From: Bradyrhizobium nitroreducens
GTDB lineage: Bacteria; Pseudomonadota; Alphaproteobacteria; Rhizobiales; Xanthobacteraceae
DNA: 64,000 nt
NCBI RefSeq assembly: GCF_002776695.1
Contig: NZ_LFJC01000003.1
Span: forward strand, 3,996,543-4,060,542
Direction of reading: 5' to 3'
Numbering within the stretch: position 1 is the first letter of the stretch; each line of letters opens with the position of its first letter. Made by a program: the position numbers and the translations under genes. The notes under the pieces were generated by a model. The model searched no databases. It had not been told where the DNA came from and worked only from the letters and a program-made list of their open reading frames with translations. Below, piece after piece: positions 1 to 9,250 of the stretch.

Positions 1-173
1 ACAAATATCTCGACAGCGACGTGGTGTTCGGCGTCAAGGACAGTCTGATCCGCGAATTCACCAGGCATCCCGCCGGCCGTGCGCCGGATGGTCGCATGGT
101 GGACAGCGACTATTTTCATCTCAACTATGATTTCGGCCTGAAGCAGGTTGCGAGCAGCGCAAGAGCCGCCTAA
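1..173 (+). CDS. Intradiol ring-cleavage dioxygenase, C-terminal fragment (hydroxyquinol/catechol 1,2-dioxygenase-like)
   Basis: Only the last 56 codons are in the window, read from base 3 to the TAA at 171-173. The residues KYLDSDVVFGVKDSL followed by DYFHLNYDFGL match the end of bacterial catechol/hydroxyquinol 1,2-dioxygenases, where a YLDSDxVFGVxDSL strand leads into a terminal YxxxYDF strand. These cytoplasmic Fe(III) enzymes open an aromatic diol or triol ring between the hydroxyls. The metal ligands would lie upstream, outside the window. The next gene starts 60 nt later on the same strand, so this is probably part of the same catabolic operon. The exact substrate cannot be told from the fragment; hydroxyquinol is a guess from the tail sequence. 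Confidence 0.7.
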   Translation, partial: KYLDSDVVFGVKDSLIREFTRHPAGRAPDGRMVDSDYFHLNYDFGLKQVASSARAA

Positions 174-233
174 GCCGAACGACAACAGAGCGGACCGGCA
201 AGCGTCCGCGATCGAAGCAGACAGGGAGCAAGG

Positions 234-1624
234 ATGGGACCGCGGGTCAGCACGAGCATATTGGCCGATCGCCTCACCGGCATGATCGGCCCGCGCGCGA
301 GCGTTGCGCGCGGCGTGCTCGATCAGCATGGGCAGAGCGAGTCGCATTATCGGAGCCTGCCGCCCGACATCGTCGTCTTCCCCGAGACGACGCAGGAGGT
401 CGCGGAAATCGTCAAGCTCTGCGCCAGTGCGAGCATGCCGGTCGTGCCGTACGGCGCGGGGACCTCGCTCGAAGGCAACGCCGCCGCGGTCGCCGGCGGC
501 GTCTGCTTCGACTTCGCGCGCATGAACAAGGTGCTGGCGGTGCACGACAGCGACATGGATGTCGTCGTGCAACCCGGCATCACGCGCAAGCAGCTCAATG
601 CCGAGCTGCGCAATACCGGCCTGTTCTTCCCGATCGATCCCGGCGCCGACGCCTCGATCGGCGGTATGACGTCGACGCGCGCCTCCGGCACCATGGCCGT
701 GCGCTACGGAACCATGAAGGACAATGTCATGGCGCTGGAGGTGGTGCTGGCCGACGGCCGCGTGATCCGCACCGCCAAACGCGCACGAAAGTCCGCCGCC
801 GGCTATGACCTGACACGCATGTTCGTCGGCGCCGAAGGCACGCTCGGTGTCATCACCGAGATCACCTTGAAGGTGCACCCCGTGCCGCAGGCCATCTCGG
901 CCGCGGTGTGCAGCTTCGACACCCTGCACGATGCCGTCGACACCGCGATCTCCGTGATCCAGTCTGCGATTCCCGTGGCGCGCGTCGAGCTGCTCGACGA
1001 CGTCATGATGCGCGGCATCAACGCCTACGCCAAGCTCGGCTATCGCGAGGCCCCCACCCTGTTCTTCGAATTCCATGGCTCCGAGGCCTCCGTCGCCGAG
1101 CAGGCCGAGGCCGCGCAGGCGATCGCCGCCGACCATGGCGGCCATGGCTTTGCCTGGGCGAAGGCACAGGAAGACCGCAGCCGGCTCTGGCATGCCCGCG
1201 ACAACACGCTCTATGCCGGCCTCGGCCTGCGACCCGGCGCACGCGCCGTGATCACCGATGTCTGCGTGCCGATCTCGCGGCTGGCGGAATGCCTGACCGA
1301 AACGCGGCGCGACGCGGACGAGCACGGTTTCACCGCGCCGATCGTCGGCCATGTCGGCGACGGCAATTTCCACATGCTGATCCTGATCGATCCGGCAAAG
1401 CCCGAGGAGGCCGAAGCCGCCAAGGCGCTGCAGGCCCGCATGGTCTCCCGCGCCATCGCCATGGACGGCACCTGCACCGGCGAGCACGGCATCGGGCTCG
1501 GCAAGATCGACTATCTCACCGATGAGCTCGGCGAGGCCGTGGATGTGATGCGATCGATCAAGACGGCGCTCGATCCTGATGGACTGATGAACCCCGGCAA
1601 GATCTTTGCGAGGGAAGCCAAAGC

Positions 1625-1628
<4 letters not shown>
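234..1628 (+). CDS. FAD-binding 2-hydroxyacid dehydrogenase/oxidase (GlcD / D-lactate dehydrogenase family)
   Basis: 464 residues, a normal length for the family. Residues about 45-180 form the FAD_binding_4 (PCMH-type) domain, with PETTQEVAEIVKLC and PYGAGTSLEGN. The C-terminal half is the FAD-linked oxidase domain, with GHVGDGNFHMLI and the family hallmark GTCTGEHGIGLGK near the end. Family members oxidise D-2-hydroxyacids (D-lactate, glycolate, D-2-hydroxyglutarate) and pass electrons to quinone, cytochrome or an electron-transfer flavoprotein. The ATG follows an AGGGAGCAAGG stretch. The stop overlaps the next start (ATGA), so it is translationally coupled to the ABC importer and may act on a product of the imported compound. 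The substrate is unknown. Confidence 0.85.
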
Positions 1629-3140
<1,512 letters not shown>

Positions 3141-3148
<8 letters not shown>

Positions 3149-4091
3149 GGCCGCGGTCGTCTCTCAATCCAATCCGCTGCAACGGATTCCCGGCGTCGCC
3201 ATCGTGCTGGCGCTCCTGATCGCGCTGTTCAGCGTCATCGCGCCGGGCTTCCTGTCGGTCGCCAACCTCTCGAACGTGCTGGTGCAGTCGACCATCCTGA
3301 CCATGCTCGCGCTGCCGATGACCTTGATCATCATGACCGAGGGCCTGGACCTGTCGATGGGCGCGGTGCTGACGCTGACCTCGCTCTGCGTTGCGATCGT
3401 GTCGCTGGCCACCAAATCGATGCTGCTGGGCTTAGGGGCCGGCCTGCTGGTAGGCACGGCCTTCGGGATCGCCAACGGCTGGCTGGTCGCCATGTCAGGC
3501 ATCCCGCCCTTCGTCGCGACGCTGGGCACGCTCGGCATGGCGCAGGGCCTGTCGCTGATCGTCAGCGACGGCCAGAGCGTGGTCGGCATTCCCCACAGCG
3601 TGCGCGACATCTATTCGGCGACGCTTCTCGGCATCCCCGTGCCGATCGTGATGGCGCTGGTGACCTATGCGGCGTTTCACGGCCTGCTCTATCACACCCG
3701 CTTCGGCACCTACATCTTCGCGCTCGGCGGCAACCGCGAGGCGCTGCGCTATGCCGGTCTCTCGCCGAACCGGCTCCTGATCGCGGTCTATGCGATCGGC
3801 GGCGCCATGGCCGGCATCGCCGGTCTGTTGATGACGGCGCGAATGAATTCCGGTCATCCGACCGCAGGCCTCGGCCTCGAATTCGATGCGATCGCGGCCG
3901 TCGCCGTCGGCGGCACCTCGTTCGAGCGCGGCAATGGCTGGCTGCTCGGCACACTGCTCGGTGTCCTCTCCGTCGGCGTGCTGCGCAACGGGCTGAACCT
4001 GATCTCGCTGCCGTCCTCGGTGCAGGTCGCAAGCGTCGGCGTCCTCGTCATCGTTGCCCTGTTCCTCGATGGCCTCAGGAGCCGGGCATGA
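3141..4091 (+). CDS. Sugar-type ABC importer permease (RbsC family), first copy
   Basis: 316 residues, strongly hydrophobic, with about eight to ten membrane segments starting at IVLALLIALFSVIAPGF. The conserved loop TEGLDLSMGAVL (about residues 69-80) and FDAIAAVAVGGTSFERG near the C-terminus are typical of BPD_transp_2 permeases such as RbsC. It overlaps the ATPase gene by 8 nt and the second permease by 4 nt, so the two permeases probably pair as a heterodimer in the inner membrane. No stand-alone promoter is visible. Confidence 0.93.
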
Positions 4092-5065
4092 CCGACATCA
4101 CCAAAGACGCCATGATGCCGCCCCGCTCGTTCCTGTCGCAGGATGCCATCCAGGTGTTCTACCGCCTGCTCGCAGCGCTCCTGATCTGTGCGGTACTCGC
4201 CGTGCTCAGCGATTCCTTCCTGAGCCTCGGCAACATCCTCAACGTGCTGCGCCAGGCCAGCCTGACCTTCTTCATCGCCTCCGGCCTGACGCTGGTGGTG
4301 CTGACCGCCGGCCTCGATCTCTCCGTCGGCGCCAATGTCGCGCTGTCGGCCTGCATCGCCGGCACCGTGATCCACAAGACCGGCTCGCCCGCGCTCGGCA
4401 TCCTCACCGGGCTTGCCTGCGGCGGCCTCGTCGGCTTGCTCAACGGCATCATGGTGACGGCGCTGCGCATCCCCTCCTTCATCGCCACCTATGGCATGCT
4501 CTGGGTGCTGAACGGCCTCACCTACTGGTACATGGCGGGCGAGACATTGCACGGCTTTCCGGCCGGCTTCCGCCAGATCGGCAGCGGCTATCTGTTCGGC
4601 CTGCCGATCCCGGTCTATCTGCTGCTGGTGTTCCTCGGCATCGGGACGTTCTTCGCGCAGCGGACGATCTGGGGCCAGGAAATCTATGCGATCGGCGCCA
4701 ATCCGGTCGCGGCCCGCCTCTCCGGCATTCCCGTCGCGCGCCGCCTGCTGCTGGTCTACGCGGTCTCCGGCACCATGGCGGGGCTCGCCTCGATCATCTT
4801 CCTGTCACGGCTCAATTCGGCCGAGGCCGACATCGGCGAGAGCCTGACGCTGCCGGCGATCGCGGCGGTGCTGATCGGCGGGACCTCGCTGTTCGGCGGT
4901 GTCGGCACCGTGTTCGGCACCTTCATCGGCGCGCTGATCCTGACCCTGGTGCTGAACGGCATGAACCTGCTCTCCGTCAGCGCCAACTGGCAGCCGCTGG
5001 TGACCGGCATCATCGTCATCCTGGCGGTCTGGCTCGACATGAAGACGCGCCGCCGCACGCAATGA
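4088..5065 (+). CDS. Sugar-type ABC importer permease (RbsC family), second copy
   Basis: 325 residues of the same family as the preceding permease. It has a short cytoplasmic N-terminus, then membrane segments with the loop TAGLDLSVGANV, and LPAIAAVLIGGTSLFGGVGT near the C-terminus. The start overlaps the preceding stop (ATGA). Two non-identical permease genes in a CUT2 operon usually imply a heterodimeric channel. The binding-protein gene follows after 41 nt. Confidence 0.93.
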   Translation: MTDITKDAMMPPRSFLSQDAIQVFYRLLAALLICAVLAVLSDSFLSLGNILNVLRQASLTFFIASGLTLVVLTAGLDLSVGANVALSACIAGTVIHKTGSPALGILTGLACGGLVGLLNGIMVTALRIPSFIATYGMLWVLNGLTYWYMAGETLHGFPAGFRQIGSGYLFGLPIPVYLLLVFLGIGTFFAQRTIWGQEIYAIGANPVAARLSGIPVARRLLLVYAVSGTMAGLASIIFLSRLNSAEADIGESLTLPAIAAVLIGGTSLFGGVGTVFGTFIGALILTLVLNGMNLLSVSANWQPLVTGIIVILAVWLDMKTRRRTQ

Positions 5066-5106
5066 GTTATAGTAATCCAACAAGCAAAATGAGGGATGGA
5101 GGCAAC

Positions 5107-6081
5107 ATGAAACAGAAACTCGGATATCTCGCAGTGCCGCTGCTGATGGCGGCGGCATTCACCACGCAAGCGCGTGCCGACGGCGAGACCATCGCCGTGT
5201 TCACCAAGAACCAGACCAATCCGTTCTTCCAGACGGTGCGGGTCGGCGCCGACAACATGGCGAAGACGCTGAACGCCAAGACGCTGCAATACATCCCGAC
5301 CAAGCCGGACTCGATCCCCGAGCAGCTCAGCCAGATCGAGGACGTCGTGGTGAAGAAGCCGAGCGCGATCGTGTTCACGCCTGTTGACTACAAGGCGATG
5401 GTGCCGGGGGTCGAGAAGATCAACGAGGCCAAGATCCCCGTCGTCAACATCACCGACCGCTCCGCCGGCGGGAAATTCCTCTCCTTCGTCGGCGCCGACG
5501 ATTACAGCCTGGGGCTCGAGACCGCGCGCTTCCTGCTGAAGACGCTCGGCGGCAAGGGCAACATCGTCATCATCGAGGGTGTGAAGGGCTCACTCACCAA
5601 TGTCGATCGCGTCCGCGGCTTCAACGATGCGCTGAAGGAGGCGCCCGGCGCCAAACTGCTGGCCTCGCAGCCCGGCAATTACCAGCGGCTGCAGGCGCTC
5701 CAGGTGATGGAGAACCTGATGCAGTCGAACTCGCAAATCGACGGCGTGCTCGCCGCCAACGACGCCATGGCGGTCGGCGCGATCGAGGCGCTCGACGGCG
5801 CCAACCGCAAGGCCCAGGTGATCGGCATCAACGGCACCAAGGAGGCGATCGACGCGATCAAGTCCGGCAAGCTGCTCGCCAGCGGCGACTACAACGGGTT
5901 CGCCCAAGGCTGCCTCGGCACCATGATGGCGATCCGTAGCCTTCGCAATCAGCCCGTCATCGCCGAGATCGTGCTGAAGCCGACCGTGATCACCAAGGAG
6001 AACTACCAGCCGTTCGACGTGCCGCTGGAGCAGCGCACCTGCCCGACCTTCGAGGACGCCAGCAAGCTCGGCGCCAAGTAG
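5107..6081 (+). CDS. Periplasmic sugar-type ABC substrate-binding protein (RbsB family)
   Basis: 324 residues with a signal peptide of about 24 residues (MKQKLGYLAVPLLMAAAF, cleavage after ARA). The mature part is a Peripla_BP_4 fold: TIAVFTKNQTNPFFQTVRVG opens it, and VLAANDAMAVGAIEAL and VIGINGTKEAIDAIKSG are the conserved hinge and ligand-pocket segments. The ATG is preceded by GGATGGAGGCAAC, a good ribosome site. The reading frame stays open upstream to about 4054, but that part lies over the permease in another frame and is not coding. It delivers the ligand to the importer above. The ligand is unidentified; the dioxygenase and dehydrogenase upstream suggest a catabolic substrate. Confidence 0.93.
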   Translation: MKQKLGYLAVPLLMAAAFTTQARADGETIAVFTKNQTNPFFQTVRVGADNMAKTLNAKTLQYIPTKPDSIPEQLSQIEDVVVKKPSAIVFTPVDYKAMVPGVEKINEAKIPVVNITDRSAGGKFLSFVGADDYSLGLETARFLLKTLGGKGNIVIIEGVKGSLTNVDRVRGFNDALKEAPGAKLLASQPGNYQRLQALQVMENLMQSNSQIDGVLAANDAMAVGAIEALDGANRKAQVIGINGTKEAIDAIKSGKLLASGDYNGFAQGCLGTMMAIRSLRNQPVIAEIVLKPTVITKENYQPFDVPLEQRTCPTFEDASKLGAK

Positions 6082-6151
6082 TCCACCTATCGCACCCGGA
6101 CGGTCGCCTCGGCGGCCGTCCCAAGAACGACACCAAGAAACGGAGACCACC

Positions 6152-6439
6152 ATGCTGTTCGCCATCCATGCCCTCGACCGCAGCGGCGCGCTGCCGACGC
6201 GGCTCGCCAATTACGATGCGCACAAGGCGTTTCTGAGCGACACCTCGCGCTTCGGCGTCAAGATCGTGATGTCGGGGCCGCTCGTCTCCGACGATGGCCA
6301 GACCATGATCGGCAGCCTGTTCCTGATCGAGGCGCCAGGCCGTAGCGAGGTCGAGGCTTTCAACCGCGCCGATCCCTTCGCCGCGGCCGGCATCTGGGAC
6401 AAGGTCACGATCACCGGCTTCCTGCGCCGGCAGGGTTGA
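6152..6439 (+). CDS. YciI-like small protein
   Basis: 95 residues matching the YciI family: MLFAIHALDRSG at the start, an RLANYDAHKAFL helix, GPLVSDDGQTMIGSLFLIEA in the middle and the ending ADPFAAAGIWDKVTITGF. The fold is a dimeric alpha-beta barrel related to muconolactone isomerase, and members are often found with aromatic catabolism genes. It is 70 nt after the binding-protein gene on the same strand and closes the operon, consistent with a helper role in the ring-cleavage pathway. That role is inferred from context only. Confidence 0.88.
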   Translation: MLFAIHALDRSGALPTRLANYDAHKAFLSDTSRFGVKIVMSGPLVSDDGQTMIGSLFLIEAPGRSEVEAFNRADPFAAAGIWDKVTITGFLRRQG

Positions 6440-6462
6440 GCCCGGCCCCAACAAAAAATGCG

Positions 6463-6499
6463 AAAACAACCCCATGCACAGTAGAATGGGGTTGATTTT
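6463..6499 (+). terminator. Hairpin downstream of the transporter operon
   Basis: AACAACCCCAT and ATGGGGTTG form a stem around a 10-nt loop, and a short T run (GATTTTG) follows. It starts 24 nt after the yciI-like stop, so it probably ends the operon. A similar palindrome may recur in related genomes, so it could equally be a dispersed repeat. Confidence 0.5.
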
Positions 6500-6566
6500 G
6501 CACGCAAATTTGCGCCGCAAGCAGCCTTGATACGTCGGGCAGCGGAGCCGGCACAGGCTATTGTTT

Positions 6567-6611
6567 GAGCATGATCCGGCAAAACCGCTACGCACTTTTC
6601 CGGATCATTCT
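6567..6611. repeat. Extragenic palindromic repeat (GAGCATGATCCGG type)
   Basis: ATGATCCGG at 6571-6579 is repeated inverted as CCGGATCAT at 6600-6608, with an A/C-rich centre (CAAAACCGCTACGCACTTTT). I recognise this GAGCATGATCCGG...CCGGATCAT layout as a repeat common between genes of Bradyrhizobium-type genomes. It lies just past the 3' end of the cysteine-rich gene pair on the minus strand and could also act as a terminator. Confidence 0.55.
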
Positions 6612-6617
6612 CCAGCT

Positions 6618-6839
6618 TCAATCCGCGAACGGACCGCCTCTGCATTTCGAATATTGCTGGTCGCATTTCTGCATGCATTTCGTGCCGGTGCATTTTGAGC
6701 TGTTACAGCTCAACCACTTCCGGTCGCACATGGATGCCCGGGCGGAGGCCGGCGCGGTCGACCACGCGAACAGAACGATCGCGCAGCAGGTGAAAGCCGT
6801 CAGACGCCTGACGTGGATGGTGGTTGTTGCGATTGTCAT
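6618..6839 (-). CDS. Small secreted cysteine-rich protein B (unknown function)
   Basis: 73 residues. A basic N-region (HVRR) and a hydrophobic core (LTAFTCCAIVLFAW) lead to a likely cleavage site at ASA, leaving a mature peptide of about 40 residues with six cysteines (38, 45, 50, 55, 59, 66). AAGAGGA lies 7 nt before the ATG. The tail motif CMQKCDQQYSKC matches CQQLCERRYQIC of the gene just upstream, so the two are probably diverged tandem duplicates sharing one transcript (57-nt gap). Six cysteines fit a small disulphide-bonded or metal-binding periplasmic or secreted peptide. I recognise no family and assign no function. Confidence 0.6.
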   Translation of the reverse strand: MTIATTTIHVRRLTAFTCCAIVLFAWSTAPASARASMCDRKWLSCNSSKCTGTKCMQKCDQQYSKCRGGPFAD

Positions 6840-6896
6840 ACCGATTCCTCTTGTTGAATGGTCCGCACTGGAGAGGTGCGATGGATATCTAGAGCG

Positions 6897-7076
6897 TCAC
6901 AGCGTCTTGCAGATCTGATAGCGGCGTTCACACAATTGCTGGCATGCGGACTTGTTGAAGGGACAGTAGCAGGACCGGCTGCATTGAATCTTTCTAGCGG
7001 CAAAGGCTGGTGCGGCTTGCAGGGAGAAAACGGCAAGAGCCGTAAGGCCGAGGGCCATCATCAGAAGGCTACGCAT
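6897..7076 (-). CDS. Small secreted cysteine-rich protein A, 59 residues (unknown function)
   Basis: Read from the sequence as a 60-codon frame. The ATG at 7076 is preceded by a strong AGGAG (spacer 8) and the stop is TGA at 6897-6899. The signal peptide MRSLLMMALGLTALAVFSLQ continues to a cleavage site near AFA. The mature part of about 33 residues has cysteines at 32, 36, 38, 45, 49 and 56, and the tail CQQLCERRYQIC has the same C-x3-C-[DE]-x2-Y-x2-C pattern as the downstream neighbour. The start codon, ribosome site, signal peptide and shared motif together make it a convincing gene despite its size. Function unknown. Confidence 0.65.
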   Translation of the reverse strand: MRSLLMMALGLTALAVFSLQAAPAFAARKIQCSRSCYCPFNKSACQQLCERRYQICKTL

Positions 7077-7219
7077 GTTCAGATCTCCTGTCTTGGTTCG
7101 AATTTCAGCGTGGACGTCAGCTGTTCAATACGCGAGCTGCGTCGCAGACGTGCTCGCATGGCCACCGGCTTCGGCCGCACGCCCGTTCGCCCCGCGTATT
7201 GCAAAATCCAACGGGGCCG

Positions 7220-7642
7220 TTACTCCGCAATGATCTCGCCGGATCCGCCGAGTTCGGCCGGAAAGTCGCGGAGCTTGGGCAGGCCGTCGCGCATCGGCAG
7301 AACCGTCTCGGCGTAGTTGACGTGAACCGCAGGCACGAAATGCAACGTCGGTATCGTCGCGGCAAACACGTCGACGAGTCCAAGCGGCTGATGATTTGTC
7401 AGGAGATGACCGCCGCATCGCCTGCAGTACTGGCGCTCACTGAGCGGCGTCTTCTGGTACATCGCGATGTTTTCGGCTCCGGATACGATTTCAACAGTCC
7501 CAACCTTCCACAGGCTGAAGGCGTTGACCGGTCCGCCCGACCAGGAGCGGCAAGAGCGACAATGGCAATAACCCATGGCCTCGGGCGCACCGCTGACGAC
7601 AAGCGCGACCGCTCCGCAAAAACAGCTTCCAGCGTGACTCAT
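7220..7642 (-). CDS. GFA-family zinc protein (glutathione-dependent formaldehyde-activating enzyme-like)
   Basis: 140 residues with the GFA/CENP-V zinc-binding layout: GSCFCGAV (C7, C9), CHCRSCR (C26, C28, C31) and YCRRCGGHL (C73, C76). The named activity of the family is spontaneous-adduct handling of formaldehyde and glutathione, but most members have no proven role, so an enzymatic claim would be weak. It lies on the minus strand downstream of the HxlR-type regulator with an 83-nt gap. A palindrome like that in the regulator's own promoter region sits 60 bp before its start, so it is probably under that regulator. Confidence 0.88.
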   Translation of the reverse strand: MSHAGSCFCGAVALVVSGAPEAMGYCHCRSCRSWSGGPVNAFSLWKVGTVEIVSGAENIAMYQKTPLSERQYCRRCGGHLLTNHQPLGLVDVFAATIPTLHFVPAVHVNYAETVLPMRDGLPKLRDFPAELGGSGEIIAE

Positions 7643-7701
7643 TCAAATCCCTTTCAAAGTCGGACAACTCACTTCGACTAACAGGGACCTTTGGGTCACT
7701 T

Positions 7702-7717
7702 CCAGTTCTGAAACTGT
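7702..7717. promoter_or_regulatory. Candidate HxlR-type operator upstream of the GFA gene
   Basis: CAGTT-CTGA-AACTG (7703-7716) is a perfect 5-bp inverted repeat between the regulator stop and the GFA start. The same CAGTT-N4-AACTG form occurs at 8506-8519 in the regulator's promoter region. Binding is inferred. Confidence 0.45.
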
Positions 7718-7725
7718 ACTCGATC

Positions 7726-8424
7726 TCAGCTCGCGAGCTTGCGCTCCTTCGCGAACGGGCTGAGGCCGAGCCAGGTTTGCATGGCGGACGCAATCTTCCG
7801 GTCGCCCGTCAATAGCATTCGCTGGTTGCCGACAGCCGCTCGCACGGTGTCCAGCCCCATCCAGATCGCCGTCATCGTTCGCAGGTCAACCGAGACATAC
7901 AGGTCGACGTCGAAGCCGGGATCGACCGAGCAGAGATCCACGCCATCCTCGGGGTCGACGATCAACCACCAGGACCGCTGCGAGGCCGGAAGCTCGGGAT
8001 AAGCGAACTGAATCACGTTGCGCCCCTTCGGCATCGGCGTCGTGTTCAGATTTCGCCGCATGTCCCACATCAGAAGCTGGACGTCGAGATGCTGGAGCGA
8101 CAGGTCCGCTTCAATCCTGCGCTGGCCCCAGATGCCGAAGGCCTCGACAATCGGCCCAAGCTCGCGCCCGGAAGCGGTCAGATGATATTCGAATATGCCC
8201 GGATCTGACACGGAGGGCTCGCGAGCGAGGATTCCGGCAGCCTCGAGATCTCTTAGTCGCTGCGACAGCAAGGCGGGCGACATGCGCGGCACTCCGCGGC
8301 GCAATTCATTGAAGCGAGTCGAACCAGCGACGAGTTCGCGCAGCAACACTACGGTCCAACGCGTGCAGAGGACCTCGGCCGCCATCGCGACCGGACAGAA
8401 CTGCTTGTAGCTACCGACGGCCAT
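7726..8424 (-). CDS. HxlR-family winged-helix transcriptional regulator with a C-terminal SCP2-like domain
   Basis: 232 residues from the ATG chosen at 8424, which has GGAGGG 5 nt upstream; an ATG five codons earlier lacks one. Residues about 10-100 are the HxlR winged helix: CPVAMAAEVLCTRWTVVLLR, then RFNELRRGVPRMSPALLSQR as recognition region and LEAAGILAREP as the wing. Cys10 is at the position where several HxlR members sense thiol-reactive compounds; a sensing role here is inferred. The C-terminal half (about 125-225) resembles the SCP2-type domain found in longer HxlR proteins. It is divergent from the SRPBCC gene and upstream of the GFA gene, and likely regulates both. Confidence 0.88.
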   Translation of the reverse strand: MAVGSYKQFCPVAMAAEVLCTRWTVVLLRELVAGSTRFNELRRGVPRMSPALLSQRLRDLEAAGILAREPSVSDPGIFEYHLTASGRELGPIVEAFGIWGQRRIEADLSLQHLDVQLLMWDMRRNLNTTPMPKGRNVIQFAYPELPASQRSWWLIVDPEDGVDLCSVDPGFDVDLYVSVDLRTMTAIWMGLDTVRAAVGNQRMLLTGDRKIASAMQTWLGLSPFAKERKLAS

Positions 8425-8476
8425 GTTTCCCTCCGACACCCGAGCGGGGAACCCTAACCGTGGAGTGCGTCCGACT

Positions 8477-8520
8477 CCAGTTCAGTTTCTGTATCGGTTT
8501 CGATTCAGTTCCTGAACTGG
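8477..8520. promoter_or_regulatory. Candidate operator cluster between the HxlR-type gene and the SRPBCC gene
   Basis: CAGTT-CCTG-AACTG at 8506-8519 is a perfect 5-bp inverted repeat. Two more CAGTT half sites lie at 8478-8482 and 8483-8487. The region is 53-96 bp before the regulator start and about 130 bp before the SRPBCC start, suiting control of both divergent genes. Confidence 0.45.
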
Positions 8521-8646
8521 TTGCGCACGAGACCGGCTGATAGCTCGCCCACATGCGGGCTTTCGGGCTCCGCCCCACCCTGGCGCTCTGCCACTATCGT
8601 TTCTCCGACAGGAGAGCGCTGTCCCCTTAGATGAACAGGATTTCCA

Positions 8647-9162
8647 ATGCGGAAACACTCGAGCCATACCCCCCTCCGTTCGATGCTACTGACGATGCTC
8701 GCCATCGCCCTGCTTTCGAGCCTGAGCATGCCACCCGCCCTCGCCGCGACAATTTCGCGTAGCGCCGAGGTGAAAGCGTCCGCATCGGCCGTGTGGTCCC
8801 TGATCGGTCCGTTCTGCGCCATCAAGGCGTGGTTGCCGCCGGTCGGCGAATGCATCGAGGATGGAAAGGCGCCTCCGACCCGCATCCTCGTCACGAAGGA
8901 CGGCAAGGCCGCCTTCGTGGAAAAGCAAACGGCGCGAAACGATGCCGAGCGCAGCTACTCCTACGCATTCCTCGCCAGCCCGCTTCCTGTCACCGATTAC
9001 GCCTCGACCATCAAGGTCACGGCCAATGCGGACGGGACGTCAACTGTGACCTGGACTGGCTCCTATACTCCGGATCAGGGCAAGGAAACTGCCGCAGCGG
9101 AGGCATTGACCGGCGTCTACGAAGCGGGGCTCTCGGAGATCAAGACGAGGCTCGCCAAGTAA
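8647..9162 (+). CDS. Exported SRPBCC-family protein (MxaD / polyketide-cyclase-like)
   Basis: 171 residues. A signal peptide (basic start, then MLLTMLAIALLSSLSMPP, cleavage near ALA at about 34) is followed by one SRPBCC (START-like) helix-grip domain: ISRSAEVKASASAVWSLIG at its start and TVTWTGSYTPDQ near the end, closed by the long C-terminal helix (ALTGVYEAGLSEIKTRLAK). Such exported single-domain proteins bind hydrophobic ligands, and MxaD is linked to methanol dehydrogenase, but none of its partners is nearby. Divergent from the HxlR-type regulator with a shared operator-like region, so probably induced through it. Ligand unknown. Confidence 0.85.
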   Translation: MRKHSSHTPLRSMLLTMLAIALLSSLSMPPALAATISRSAEVKASASAVWSLIGPFCAIKAWLPPVGECIEDGKAPPTRILVTKDGKAAFVEKQTARNDAERSYSYAFLASPLPVTDYASTIKVTANADGTSTVTWTGSYTPDQGKETAAAEALTGVYEAGLSEIKTRLAK

Positions 9163-9197
9163 GCTCACGGCTAAGGCGTCGTGAGACCGGGACGTCG

Positions 9198-9224
9198 GCC
9201 GGCCGTGAACTCGTTCCGGCCGGC
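9198..9224. terminator. GC-rich hairpin between convergent genes
   Basis: GCCGGCC (9198-9204) and GGCCGGC (9218-9224) form a 7-bp stem with a 13-nt loop between the SRPBCC stop and the end of the peptide importer operon. There is no T run, so its use as a terminator on either strand is inferred from position. Confidence 0.35.
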
Positions 9225-9250
9225 TGATCGCGTGGGCGCTTGGGCGACGG

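Noticed and set aside
4054..5106. In-frame upstream extension of the RbsB-like binding protein, giving a 675-residue product
   Set aside because: The extra part overlaps the second permease in another frame and is Arg/Pro-rich. The ATG at 5107 has a good ribosome site and a signal peptide.
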